From CALOBA01 sp942491465 (GTDB taxonomy: Bacteria > Pseudomonadota > Gammaproteobacteria > Chromatiales > Chromatiaceae), in assembly GCA_942491465.1 (NCBI GenBank), contig CALOBA010000051.1, forward strand, positions 1 to 23,573: DNA of 23,573 bases, given 5' to 3'. Both the position numbers and the translations under genes were made by a program. How positions within the stretch are numbered: position 1 is the first letter of the stretch; every line of letters begins with the position of its first letter. The notes below the pieces were generated by a model. It saw only the letters and a list, made by a program, of their open reading frames with translations, made no database searches and was not told where the DNA came from. This document shows positions 7,905 to 15,047 of this stretch, in pieces.

Positions 7905-9069
7905 GCCTTGGCTGCCGCTTTGGCTGTTGCTGGCGAGCGCGGCCTCGGCCCCGGTGCTGCCGGCGGGGGAGACCGGCGGCCCGGCGGATCTGGTGCGCTT
8001 CTACCGGCTGCAGGACGCGGACGGCGGCGGTCTGCGCCTGCGTCTGCCGCGCGACGCCGTCGCCGCCTCCGAGCAACGCTTCCACGCCTATCGGCCCGGC
8101 GAGCTGCGCACGCTGGCCGAGCAGGAGTCGCGCCGGCGGCGCCAGGCCCTGGTGCAGGGGCTCGCCGCCCGCTGGCCCGCCGCCGAGGTCAGTCTCGACG
8201 GCGACGGCACCATCCGCTGGCGGCTCGGCGCCCCGGCGGACTATCAACAGCGTCAGCGCCGGCGTTTCCAGGCCGCCCTTGATGAGGCCATCGACGCCAT
8301 CCGCGCCGACTTTCCGCGCGCGCGGATCACCCGCCGATCCGGCGGCGGCTATCACATCAGCGCCCCCGATCAGCGCACCATCGACGCCATCGACCGGCGC
8401 ATGGACCAGGCCGAGGTGCGGGCCAACGCCGCCGTCGCCGATTATGCCGCCGACGTACAGGGCGCGACCGATCGCGACGTCGAGCAGATGCGCGCCGAGG
8501 TCGAGGCCGAGCTGGCGCAGATCGAAGCGCGTATGGACGGCTTCGCCGATCGGTTCTTTCATGAGCGCCTGTACCGCATCAACGCCGACGGCGCGCTGTT
8601 GCCGGACTATCGGCGCATCGCCCGCATCGAGGCCGCCGCACTCGACCCGGTGGTCGCGCCGCTGCGCACCTGGCTGCGCGGTCTCGGCCTGCGCGCCGGC
8701 CTGGAGCGGCTGCTGCTGTTTACCCAGTCGATCCCCTACGACCCCCTGCACGACCGCGCCGACAGCGCCGGCTTCCTGCCGCCGCTGCAAGTCCTGGCCG
8801 ACAACCGCGGCGACTGCGACAGCAAGGCGGTGCTGTTCGCCGCGCTCGCCCATCGGCTGTACCCGGACCTGCCCATCGCCCTGGCCCTGATCCCCGGCCA
8901 CGCCTACCTCGCCCTCGGCCTCGCCCCCGAGGGCTACGACACCCGGCTCGACTGGTCCGGGCGGGCCTGGGTCGTGGCCGAGCCCGTGGGCCCGGCCATC
9001 AGCGGCCTCGGCGAGCTGACCGAACAGTCCGTCCAGGTCCCGGTGGACGAGATGATCCAGCTGTTCTGA
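7894..9069 (+). CDS. exported transglutaminase-like protein
   Basis: The protein has 391 residues with an N-terminal hydrophobic signal (residues 4-24, PWLPLWLLLASAASAPVLPAG). Residues 60-260 are Arg- and acid-rich and mostly helical (for example DVEQMRAEVEAELAQIEARM). The C-terminal 130 residues hold a transglutaminase/papain-like core: NRGDCDSKA with Cys308, IPGHAYLAL with His336, and WVVAEPVG with Glu363 in the usual third-member position. This suggests a periplasmic cysteine hydrolase or an inactive binding relative. Its ATG overlaps the end of the GGDEF-EAL gene by 11 bp, indicating coupled translation. Pairing of c-di-GMP receptors with a periplasmic cysteine protease is known for LapD/LapG, but this is a different, less studied domain arrangement and the partner lacks membrane helices, so a Lap-type mechanism is not claimed. 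Confidence 0.82.
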   Translation: MMIRPWLPLWLLLASAASAPVLPAGETGGPADLVRFYRLQDADGGGLRLRLPRDAVAASEQRFHAYRPGELRTLAEQESRRRRQALVQGLAARWPAAEVSLDGDGTIRWRLGAPADYQQRQRRRFQAALDEAIDAIRADFPRARITRRSGGGYHISAPDQRTIDAIDRRMDQAEVRANAAVADYAADVQGATDRDVEQMRAEVEAELAQIEARMDGFADRFFHERLYRINADGALLPDYRRIARIEAAALDPVVAPLRTWLRGLGLRAGLERLLLFTQSIPYDPLHDRADSAGFLPPLQVLADNRGDCDSKAVLFAALAHRLYPDLPIALALIPGHAYLALGLAPEGYDTRLDWSGRAWVVAEPVGPAISGLGELTEQSVQVPVDEMIQLF

Positions 9070-9077
9070 GGCCCCGC

Positions 9078-9093
9078 GCTGCCGAGCGGCAGC
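9078..9093. terminator. hairpin between convergent genes
   Basis: GCTGCC-GAGC-GGCAGC forms a perfect 6-bp stem with a 4-base loop in the 31-bp gap between the transglutaminase-like gene and hoxW, which converge. There is no T tract on either side, so intrinsic termination would be weak. Confidence 0.4.
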
Positions 9094-9100
9094 CGGCGGC

Positions 9101-9610
9101 TCAAGTTGCGCTGCAATCCGCCGTCTTGGCACGCTGACCGGCCAGCTCCAGGGCGGCCTCCACCATCTCCCCGAGGGCCTGCTCGGCGATCGGCGTCAGG
9201 TCGTAGCTGGCGTAGCCGAAGTCGGCACCGCCGGCGGTGACCAGCCAGGCCCGGGGGGCGCGGCCGTAGAGGGCTTGGCACCAGGCGAGCAGTTCGCGCG
9301 GGTCGTGGAAGTGGGCCATGGTCGAGAGGCTGGCGGTGTCCGGGCCGATCTCGCGGGTGCCCACCGCGCCGGGCTCGGCGTCGGCGGCGGCGTCGAGGAA
9401 GATCACCTGCTCGGCGCGGACCAGGTCCTCCACCAGCTCGGCGGTGAGGATGTGCCGGGCCTGGACCTCGATGCCCGCGGGCAGGTCCTCGCGGGCGGCG
9501 ATACGGTCGGCGGCCAGCGGGCCGATGGCGTCGTCGCCGCGGATCGGGCTGCCGTAGCCGATGATCAGGGCGCTGAGGGTGGGGGTCGGGGGTGTTGCTG
9601 GGTGCGACAT
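9101..9610 (-). CDS. hoxW: NiFe-hydrogenase maturation protease
   Basis: This 169-residue enzyme belongs to the HycI/HybD/HoxW peptidase family, which clips the C-terminal extension of the hydrogenase large subunit after nickel insertion. The N-terminal signature GYGSPIRGDDAIGPLAAD (18-35) matches the family block G.GN.L..D(D/E).IG. Asp27 fits the first nickel-contact acid, FLDAAAD (Asp73) the second, and the His100/His102 region (MAHFHD) the third. The natural substrate is HoxH, encoded on the same strand about 1.6 kb upstream and carrying an uncleaved 25-residue tail. It is separated from the operon by a gene on the opposite strand, so it probably has its own promoter. The symbol is given by context; specificity cannot be proved from sequence alone. 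Confidence 0.9.
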   Translation of the reverse strand: MSHPATPPTPTLSALIIGYGSPIRGDDAIGPLAADRIAAREDLPAGIEVQARHILTAELVEDLVRAEQVIFLDAAADAEPGAVGTREIGPDTASLSTMAHFHDPRELLAWCQALYGRAPRAWLVTAGGADFGYASYDLTPIAEQALGEMVEAALELAGQRAKTADCSAT

Positions 9611-9921
9611 GGGCGGGTTGTGGTTGGATGCTCAGGTGGCTTGTAGTTGGATGGTCGGGTGGCTTGGCGTCAGTATACGCAGCAGCTCGCCCGATGCCTG
9701 TATTGGCCGAGCCGGCTCCGGCTGCGAGTGGGCAGCCGATCTGATCCCGTTGCGCGTGTGCGGCGTTGGATCAGATGTGGCATGAAAGTTGTTTAATGTT
9801 GGCGCGGCGCCGCCTGCCGGTGGCCCCGCGACCCGGCAAATGCCGATGAACCGGGGGCTTGCCGGCCGCATCGACCTCGCGCCGATACGACAATTTCAAC
9901 ATTCAATGTCAGGTTTGCAAC
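9611..9921. promoter_or_regulatory. divergent intergenic region with sigma-54-like site
   Basis: This 311-bp spacer lies between hoxW (leftward) and the unknown 188-residue gene (rightward). It holds an imperfect 23-bp tandem duplication at about 9624-9669 (TTGGATG.TC.GGTGGCTTG twice). A sigma-54-like promoter is possible at 9778-9793: TGGCATG, then four bases, then TTGTT. The consensus is TGGCACG-N4-TTGCW, so the -24 part is good and the -12 part has lost its C. It points rightward, about 130 bp before the 9922 start. No activator site was identified. Confidence 0.35.
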
Positions 9922-10488
9922 ATGCTGCTCGATACCTACCAGGCCGATGAGCGTTTCTGGATCACCACCTTCTTCGGCACCACCAGCGGGGGCCAGCAGG
10001 CCTTCCGCGGTGACTTCATCGTCAAGGCCGGCGAGTTCAATGAGACCGCCGGCAAGCGCAACCCGCCCGTGGCCCTGCTGCGGCAGGCGGTGATGCTTGC
10101 CGATGCCGATGGCGATTCCATCAAGCTGATCGCCGGCAACTTCGCCAGCGTCGACGAACTGCCGGAGCTGATCGCGGGCTTTGCCGAGCAGATGGCCGCG
10201 GACTGCATGCCGGTGCTGTTCATCGACAACCTCGCCGGCGATGCCGTGGTCGAGCTGGACGGCCGCCGCTGGATCCTCATCGAGTACCGCGAGGGGATCG
10301 TCTGGAACGAGCTGATGGAGCTGTTCTATGTCGAGAAGTCCGACCTGAAGGGCCAGAGCGGCGAGGACAAGGTCGCGACGGTCCTGGAGGCATCGAAGGA
10401 CTACAAGCCCAAGGCCCCGGTGAAGACCCTGGACGAGGTCATCGCCACCAAGACCGACGTGGTGCGCGAGGCCTGGGGCGCGATCTAG
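9922..10488 (+). CDS. conserved-looking protein of unknown function near hox genes
   Basis: I do not recognise a family for this 188-residue soluble protein, which has no signal peptide and no membrane helix. It is rich in acidic residues and reads as well-folded alpha/beta: YQADERFWITTFFGTTSG, VVELDGRRWILIEYREGIVW, then a Lys-rich C-terminal part (VEKSDLKGQSGEDKVATVL). The ATG at 9922 is preceded by CAGG at weak spacing; the frame is open to 9859, but those residues are of poor quality. It sits between hoxW and the hox operon on the opposite strand, converging with the operon. Codon use matches its neighbours, so it looks native. A link to hydrogenase is suggested only by position. Confidence 0.75.
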   Translation: MLLDTYQADERFWITTFFGTTSGGQQAFRGDFIVKAGEFNETAGKRNPPVALLRQAVMLADADGDSIKLIAGNFASVDELPELIAGFAEQMAADCMPVLFIDNLAGDAVVELDGRRWILIEYREGIVWNELMELFYVEKSDLKGQSGEDKVATVLEASKDYKPKAPVKTLDEVIATKTDVVREAWGAI

Positions 10489-10520
10489 GCCGGGCCTCGC
10501 CCTGGCAGGGTCGGCTGTGA

Positions 10521-10577
10521 TGGTGCGCCGGCTTCAGCCGGCTGCGGTCGCGCACTCGCCGTGAGGCCGGCGCACCA
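10521..10577. repeat. REP-like nested inverted repeat
   Basis: GCCGGCTTCAGCCGGC at 10527-10542 is an imperfect palindrome able to form a hairpin. The outer arm TGGTGCGCCGGC (10521-10532) can alternatively pair with GCCGGCGCACCA (10566-10577), giving a perfect 12-bp stem. The GGTGCGGCTTCAGCCGC theme recurs at 11143-11160, typical of dispersed REP sequences. It lies just after the 9922-10488 gene and may also stop transcription from it. Confidence 0.5.
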
Positions 10578-10599
10578 CGGAGGCGCCTGTCCACCTATC

Positions 10600-10678
10600 T
10601 GGACGTTTGACATCGTCGATGGCGTCGAAGCGCACATGCTGCGGCCAGCCCTCGTCGTCGAGTTGGACGGCGGCGACG
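10600..10678 (-). pseudogene. possible IS1595-type transposase fragment
   Basis: The minus strand between the REP-like repeat and the mobile element reads VAAVQLDDEGWPQHVRFDAI followed by DDVKR without a stop. The pattern resembles the segment of IS1595/ISXO2-type transposases where a VAAVQ..DG.P..VRF.RV block precedes the SDGL motif. Only about 26 residues survive, there is no start, and the reading becomes meaningless beyond about 10600. The fragment touches the end of mobile element copy 2. The family assignment comes from memory of the motif and is tentative. Confidence 0.35.
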
Positions 10679-10784
10679 CTTAGTCAAGGTTCAGAAACAA
10701 GTGGTGCAGACGCAACCATGAAGCGGCCAATCCAAAGGCACCACGAGCGGGCGTCTGAACCACTTGTTTTTGAACCGATCCTTA
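10679..10784 (-). mobile_element. MITE-like element, copy 2, full length
   Basis: The element body is about 99 bp, inverted relative to copies 1 and 3. CTTA direct repeats at 10679-10682 and 10781-10784 form the target duplication. Where copy 1 has T at the variable base of the TNA, this copy has A (read in the same orientation) at both of its ends, which is what a true target duplication predicts. The right TTA (10782-10784) is the TAA stop codon of the DUF1640-like gene. The left end abuts the transposase-like fragment. Confidence 0.87.
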
Positions 10785-11042
10785 GATCAGCTTCACCAAC
10801 GTCGCCACGACCGCCGCTTGCGCGATCAGCAGCCCAGCCATCCATTTGATGATATCGGCCTTGGCCGTCTCGACCCGGGTCTCGACATCGGCGATGCGTG
10901 AGTTCAGGTAATCGCGCGTGACCAACTCCTCGCTGGTGGCATCGCGGAAGGCGTTGGCGAAGGCCTCGGCTTGATCGTCGGGTATGCCGGCATCCTTGAG
11001 CGTGCGGGCAAATTTCAAGGTGTCAAAGGTGATAGCGCTCAT
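10782..11042 (-). CDS. DUF1640-like small coiled-coil membrane protein
   Basis: This 86-residue protein resembles the DUF1640/CCDC90 group: TFDTLKFARTLKDAGIPDDQ and then AEAFANAFRDA at the N-terminus, a helical coiled-coil stretch with ADVETRVETAKADI, and a C-terminal membrane helix (IIKWMAGLLIAQAAVVATLV). The ATG at 11042 has GAGG six bases upstream. It follows hoxH by 157 bp on the same strand and could be read through from the hox operon, but a REP-like hairpin lies between. Its stop codon is the target-duplication copy of mobile element 2, and the natural C-terminus seems unaltered. Function is unknown; bacterial members are often scattered as several copies per genome. Confidence 0.8.
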   Translation of the reverse strand: MSAITFDTLKFARTLKDAGIPDDQAEAFANAFRDATSEELVTRDYLNSRIADVETRVETAKADIIKWMAGLLIAQAAVVATLVKLI

Positions 11043-11142
11043 GGTGAAGCCTCGTTATCGGTTCTGCGCTCCATTGGAAAAACGAGCCCGATCAGGCTTC
11101 CAGACTGGATGGGGCTTGGGCTCGGGTGGATTCCCGCGGCGA

Positions 11143-11160
11143 TGCGGCTGAAGCCGCACC
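11143..11160. repeat. REP-like hairpin between hoxH and the DUF1640 gene
   Basis: TGCGGCTGAAGCCGCA at 11143-11158 is a near-perfect palindrome; on the minus strand it reads GGTGCGGCTTCAGCCGCA. It shares its core with the repeat at 10527-10542. It follows the hoxH stop in the direction of transcription and might stabilise or terminate the hox mRNA. There is no T tract. Confidence 0.5.
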
Positions 11161-11199
11161 TACGTCGTGCATGAAGCTGTGCTATTGAAGCGCGCCGAA

Positions 11200-12630
11200 T
11201 CAGCCCCGCACCAGCCGATCGACCACCCGGCCGTCGGCGTCTTTCAGCTCGATGGACAGGGGCATTTGGCCGAAGGCGTGGGAGGCGCAGGAGAGACAGG
11301 GGTCGTAGCAGCGGATGACGGCCTCGACGCGGTTGAGCATGCCCTCGGTGAGCTTCGCCCCGTCGACATAGGCGTCGGCCACCTGGCGGATGCTTTGGTT
11401 CATGGCCAGGTTGTTGTGGCCGGTGGCGATGATGAGATCCACCCAGGTGATCAGGCCGTGGTCGTCGATCTTGTAGTGGTGCATCAGGGTGCCGCGGGGG
11501 GCCTCGGAGACGCCGATGCCCTCGTCGCGGTTGCCGCGGGCGCGGGCGCGCACCCGGGTGTCGAGGATCTCCGGGTCCTTGAGCAACCGCTGCATGGTCT
11601 CGACGGCGTAGATGATCTCCACGAGCCGGGCGTAGTGGTAGTGGAAGCTCGACGTGACCGGGCCGGCGTCCTCCTGCAAGGTGCGGAACTCGGCCAGGGC
11701 GACATCGGCGAACGGGGTGCCGCAGGAGTCGGCGTTGTTCAGCCGCGCCAGCGGGCCGACGCGGTAGATCCCCTGCGGGTAGCCCAGGGGCTTGAAGTAG
11801 GGGAACTTCATGTAGCTGTAGTCCTCCACCGCCTCGCCGATGATGCGCGCATAGTCCGACGGCGGCACCATGTCCTCGACGATGCGCCCCTGGGCGTCTT
11901 TGACGCGCAGGAAGCCGGTGCAGTGCTCCAGCGTGCCCTTGGGCGAGACCAGGCTCAGGAATAGCGTCGGCATGGTGCCGAAGTGATCGGCCTCGTCCTT
12001 GAACTTGGGTACCAGGGTCTTGAAGAAGGCGTAGGTATCCTTGGCGATCTGCAGCGCCTCGGGCAGCATGGCGAGCATGGCCTCGCGCTTCTCCTGGCTC
12101 AAGGGCTCGCTGACGCCGCCGGGGACCACCCAGGTGGGGTGGATCTTCTTGCCGCCCAGGGTCTCGATGATGGTCTGGCCGATCTGGCGCAGGCGGATGC
12201 CGTTCTTGGCCAGCTGGGGGTCGGCGGACATGACGCCGAAGATGTTGCGCCGAGCGGGGTCGGAATCCCAACCGAGCAGCAGGTCCGGTGAGGACAGATG
12301 GAAGAATGACAGCGCGTGGGATTGCAGCAGCTGGGCCAGGTTCAACAGCCGGCGCAGCTTCTCGGCGGTCGGCGGGATGGTGACGGCGAGCAGGTCATCG
12401 CAGGCCTTGTTGGAGGCCAGCAGGTGGCTGACCGGGCAGATGCCACAGGTGCGCGCGGTCAGCGCCGGCATCTCGCGGTAGGGACGGCCCTCGCAGAACT
12501 TCTCGAAGCCGCGGAACTGGGTGAGGTGGAAGCGGGCGTCCTCCACCTTGCCGTCGTCGGCGAGCTGGAGGCTGATCCGGGCGTGGCCCTCGATGCGGGT
12601 GACCGGGTCAATACTGATCGTGCGGCTCAT
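11200..12630 (-). CDS. hoxH: NAD-linked NiFe hydrogenase large subunit HoxH (precursor)
   Basis: This 476-residue catalytic subunit heterolytically cleaves or forms H2 at the NiFe(CN)2CO centre. The four nickel-binding cysteines are in the L1 motif RTCGICPVSH (Cys62, Cys65) and the L2 motif DPCLSCASH (Cys445, Cys448). IDPVTRIEGHA (7-17) is the family N-terminal block. The 25 residues after His451 (AFGQMPLSIEL...LVRG) are the extension that HoxW removes. The length fits group 3d enzymes. The ATG at 12630 overlaps the end of a low-complexity frame as ATGA. The upstream gap to the previous operon gene is 265 bp and holds a hexanucleotide repeat, unlike the tight ATGA junctions at hoxE-hoxF and hoxU-hoxY. 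Confidence 0.97.
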   Translation of the reverse strand: MSRTISIDPVTRIEGHARISLQLADDGKVEDARFHLTQFRGFEKFCEGRPYREMPALTARTCGICPVSHLLASNKACDDLLAVTIPPTAEKLRRLLNLAQLLQSHALSFFHLSSPDLLLGWDSDPARRNIFGVMSADPQLAKNGIRLRQIGQTIIETLGGKKIHPTWVVPGGVSEPLSQEKREAMLAMLPEALQIAKDTYAFFKTLVPKFKDEADHFGTMPTLFLSLVSPKGTLEHCTGFLRVKDAQGRIVEDMVPPSDYARIIGEAVEDYSYMKFPYFKPLGYPQGIYRVGPLARLNNADSCGTPFADVALAEFRTLQEDAGPVTSSFHYHYARLVEIIYAVETMQRLLKDPEILDTRVRARARGNRDEGIGVSEAPRGTLMHHYKIDDHGLITWVDLIIATGHNNLAMNQSIRQVADAYVDGAKLTEGMLNRVEAVIRCYDPCLSCASHAFGQMPLSIELKDADGRVVDRLVRG

Positions 12631-12684
12631 GGTCGTTGCCCTGTGTGGTACTGGCCGAAAAAGGGGTTGGTCGATCGCGTCGTC

Positions 12685-12851
<167 letters not shown>

Positions 12852-12852
<1 letters not shown>

Positions 12853-12873
12853 GTCGGCGAATATTCGCCAACG
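12852..12873. terminator. palindromic hairpin after the exported hox-operon protein
   Basis: CGTTGGCGAATATTCGCCGACG, read on the minus strand in two halves of 11 bases, is a palindrome with one G-U pair. In RNA it would form a stem with the central AATATT as its weak loop. It lies between the stop of the exported-protein gene (12896) and the hexanucleotide tract. There is no T run after it, so it may be an mRNA-processing or attenuation element rather than a full terminator. Confidence 0.4.
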
Positions 12874-12895
12874 ATTATGAGATCAAACAAGCCAA

Positions 12896-13432
12896 TCAGC
12901 CACCAGCCGCCAAGCCGACGCGCACATGCCCCGCCTTGGCGGCCGCGGCGATGGGCACCCGCCCGCGCAGATGCAGGCTGGCGCCGGGCTCGAGTCGTTG
13001 GCCGCGCAGCAGCTTGAAGCCGGCCCGCACAAGGCTGCCTGACCCGTCGTCGACAACGGCGATGACGGGCACATTGGGCCGAGACCAGGCCGCCGGGTCG
13101 GCGAGCGGGGCCTCGATGCGCAGCAGCAGATCCAGGGTGCCGGTCTTGGGGTCCAGCGCATAGTGCACGGCGGTGAGCCCAGTGCCGTCGAATGGCGGGT
13201 CGAAGGTCCAGCTGGGGCCGTTGGCGTTGTCGAGCGTCGGTCCCGACGGCGCAGCATCGATGCCGCCACGTTCCAGCGCCTCCAAGCGCTTGCTGAGGTC
13301 TAAGACTTGCTGCTCCAACCGTTGCAGGCGTGGCCCCATCGGGTGCTCCGCGGGTTGGGCGGCGGCGACGGGCGCGATCAGGATCGGTATCAAGAGGCCG
13401 ACGGCCATGCTCGGGCGGCGGCCTGCATGCAT
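12896..13432 (-). CDS. exported protein of unknown function inside the hox operon
   Basis: The protein has 178 residues from the ATG at 13432, which has GAGGA eight bases upstream. An ATG at 13480 in the same frame overlaps the hoxY stop (TGATG) and would add 16 residues in front of the signal. The signal peptide is MAVGLLIPILIAPVAAA before QPAEHP. A short coiled coil follows (LQRLEQQVLDLSKRLEALE), then a beta-rich domain with LDLLLRIEAPLADP and NVPVIAVVDDGSGSLVRAGF. No cofactor motif is visible and I do not recognise a family. Hox hydrogenase is a soluble cytoplasmic enzyme, so an exported product between hoxY and hoxH is unexpected. It may be an unrelated cargo gene or an undescribed accessory. 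Confidence 0.75.
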   Translation of the reverse strand: MHAGRRPSMAVGLLIPILIAPVAAAQPAEHPMGPRLQRLEQQVLDLSKRLEALERGGIDAAPSGPTLDNANGPSWTFDPPFDGTGLTAVHYALDPKTGTLDLLLRIEAPLADPAAWSRPNVPVIAVVDDGSGSLVRAGFKLLRGQRLEPGASLHLRGRVPIAAAAKAGHVRVGLAAGG

Positions 13433-13479
13433 CTTTGCTGTCCTCGCCGCCGGGTGGCGGTTGATGGTGCTGCCCGGCA

Positions 13480-14061
13480 TCAGGCGCCGAAGCGGGTCAC
13501 CTTGCTCGGTTCCGGCGTGCGCCCGGCGATCAGCTCGCTGAGCACGTAGTAGATGGCGTCCGCGTGGGGCGGACAGCCGGGGACGAAGACGTCGACCGGG
13601 ATCATGGCGTGTATCGGCTGCACCTTCTCGAGCAGCGCGGGCACGTCCACCGTGGGAATCTGCGGGTTCAGGGTCACGTTCTCGCGAAAGGCGCGATCAA
13701 ACACGGTGTCGAGCTTGAACGGGTTGCGCATGGCCGGGACGTTGCCGTTGACGGCGCAATCGCCCAGGCTGATCAGCAGTTTGCAGCGCGCGCGGAATTG
13801 CTTGGCCTTGTGCAGGTCGTCTTCGTTGCTGATGGAGCCTTCGAGGATGCCCACATCGACGCCCTCGGGCAGTTCCTTGGTATCCACCAGCGGGCTGTAG
13901 ACGATCTCGATCAGTCCGGCCAGGTCCACCAGGCGCTCATCCATGTCCAGGAACGACATGTGGCAGCCGGAGCAGCCGTCGAGCCAGGCGGTGGCGATGG
14001 TGACCTTGCGGCCGGTCTGAGCGCCGGCGGCGGGGGCGTTGACTACGGTTGATTCGGTCAT
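13480..14061 (-). CDS. hoxY: NAD-linked NiFe hydrogenase small subunit HoxY
   Basis: This 193-residue subunit carries the proximal [4Fe-4S] cluster that takes electrons from the NiFe site in HoxH. The cluster cysteines are Cys30 and Cys33 (WLDGCSGCHMSFLD), Cys102 (SLGDCAVNGN) and Cys163 (VPGCPPHAD), the normal set for the short group 3 small subunit. There is no Tat signal, as expected for a cytoplasmic enzyme. The ATG at 14061 overlaps the hoxU stop as ATGA. The longer open frame to 14658 is antisense to nothing and simply overlaps hoxU in another frame. Confidence 0.96.
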   Translation of the reverse strand: MTESTVVNAPAAGAQTGRKVTIATAWLDGCSGCHMSFLDMDERLVDLAGLIEIVYSPLVDTKELPEGVDVGILEGSISNEDDLHKAKQFRARCKLLISLGDCAVNGNVPAMRNPFKLDTVFDRAFRENVTLNPQIPTVDVPALLEKVQPIHAMIPVDVFVPGCPPHADAIYYVLSELIAGRTPEPSKVTRFGA

Positions 14062-14789
14062 CGGGCATGCCTCCGGCGGGCCAGGATCGGCAGGAAGTGT
14101 TGGTCTTTGACCATCTCGCCGACGGAGGTGCCCTGCTTGACCAGGGCACCGGTGGGGCAGACCTGGACGCACTTGCCGCAGCTGGTGCAGGTGTCGCTGT
14201 CGCCCCAGGGGCGGGCCAGGTCGGTGATGACCTGGCATTCGCTGCCGCGGCCCATGATGTCCCAGGTATGCGCCCCCTCGATCTCGTCGCAGACGCGCAC
14301 GCAGCGGGTGCAGAGCACGCAGCGGTTGTGGTCGACGCGAAACATCTCGTGGCTGCTGTCGACCTCGTAGCCCTTGTCGCGATAGGGCATGCGCACATGG
14401 TCGACGCCGCAGGCCTGGGCCAGCCCCTGCAGCTCGCAGTGGCCGTTGGAGACGCAGACCGAGCAGACGTGGTTGCGCTCGGCGAACAGCAGCTCGACGA
14501 TGACCCGCCGATAGTGCGCCAGGCGCTCGGAATTGGTGGTCACCTCCATGCCCTCGGCCACTTGGGTCGCGCAGGCGGCGAACAGCCGGTTGCTGCCGGC
14601 CACCTCGACCATGCACAGCCGACAGCCGCCCAAGACCGACAGGCCGTCGATCCAGCACAGGCTCGGGATCGGGATCTTGTTCTCCCGGCAGACCTCCAGC
14701 AGCGTCTCGTCCTCGCGCGCGGACAGGTCCTGGCCGTCGATCCTCAAGGTGACGACACGGACATTGGGTTGTGGGGCGGGTAGGGGCAT
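14058..14789 (-). CDS. hoxU: NAD-linked hydrogenase diaphorase subunit HoxU
   Basis: This 243-residue iron-sulfur subunit, related to the N-terminus of NuoG, links HoxF to HoxY. Its clusters are visible: [2Fe-2S] at Cys45, Cys56, Cys59, Cys73 (SLCWIDGLSVLGGCRLC); a His107-Cys109-Cys112-Cys118 site (NHVCSVCVSNGHC); and two [4Fe-4S] ferredoxin sites, CVLCTRCVRVC (157-167) and CTSCGKCVQVC (201-211). The full length matches the family. It starts 255 bp after hoxF, a gap filled by a dead DUF29 fragment and a mobile element, whereas hoxU to hoxY is tight (ATGA). Confidence 0.96.
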   Translation of the reverse strand: MPLPAPQPNVRVVTLRIDGQDLSAREDETLLEVCRENKIPIPSLCWIDGLSVLGGCRLCMVEVAGSNRLFAACATQVAEGMEVTTNSERLAHYRRVIVELLFAERNHVCSVCVSNGHCELQGLAQACGVDHVRMPYRDKGYEVDSSHEMFRVDHNRCVLCTRCVRVCDEIEGAHTWDIMGRGSECQVITDLARPWGDSDTCTSCGKCVQVCPTGALVKQGTSVGEMVKDQHFLPILARRRHAR

Positions 14790-14849
14790 CTAAGGCTCCT
14801 TGGGGTTGCCGCGGTGAAGGGTTGGGATTCGGTGGCAGTCGGGTTCGGG

Positions 14850-14966
14850 TCAGTCGAGAAATTCGGGGTCCAGCAGCTGCTCGATGCTATACGGGGGCGT
14901 CTCGGGGAAGGTCGTCAACGCCAGCCCCGTCTCCAGGGCCGCGCGGCGGCGGGCGGCGGGATAGTG
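14850..14966 (-). pseudogene. C-terminal remnant of a DUF29-family gene
   Basis: The minus strand reads YHYPAARRRAALETGL, then ALTT, then FPETPPYSIEQLLDPEFLD and a stop at 14850-14852. The ARR.A..ETGL...FPE..P...EQ.LD..F block is the characteristic end of DUF29 proteins. Only about 38 residues remain. The fragment has no start and is cut at the truncated end of mobile element copy 3. Its reading direction is the same as hoxF and hoxU, between which it lies. Confidence 0.75.
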
Positions 14967-15047
14967 GTACAGACGCCCGCTCGTGGTGCCTTTGGATTGG
15001 CCGTTTCATGGTTGCGTCTGCACCACTTGTTTCTGAACCTTGACTTA
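14963..15047 (+). mobile_element. MITE-like element, copy 3, left end missing
   Basis: About 82 of the 99 element bases are present. The core and right arm are nearly identical to the other copies (GGTTGCGTCTGCACCACTTG, then TTTCTGAACCTTGAC). The left arm begins only at GTGGTACAGACGC, so the outer part and the left target duplication are gone. The break joins the DUF29 remnant. The right-hand TTA at 15045-15047 is the TAA stop codon of hoxF. Confidence 0.85.

Noticed and set aside
9778..9793. Strong sigma-54 promoter claim
   Set aside because: The -12 element lacks its conserved C and no enhancer site was found, so it is kept only as a low-confidence note.
11039..12271. Long minus-strand frame overlapping hoxH
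   Set aside because: It is an alternative frame of hoxH, rich in Arg/Pro/His, and hoxH itself is certain.
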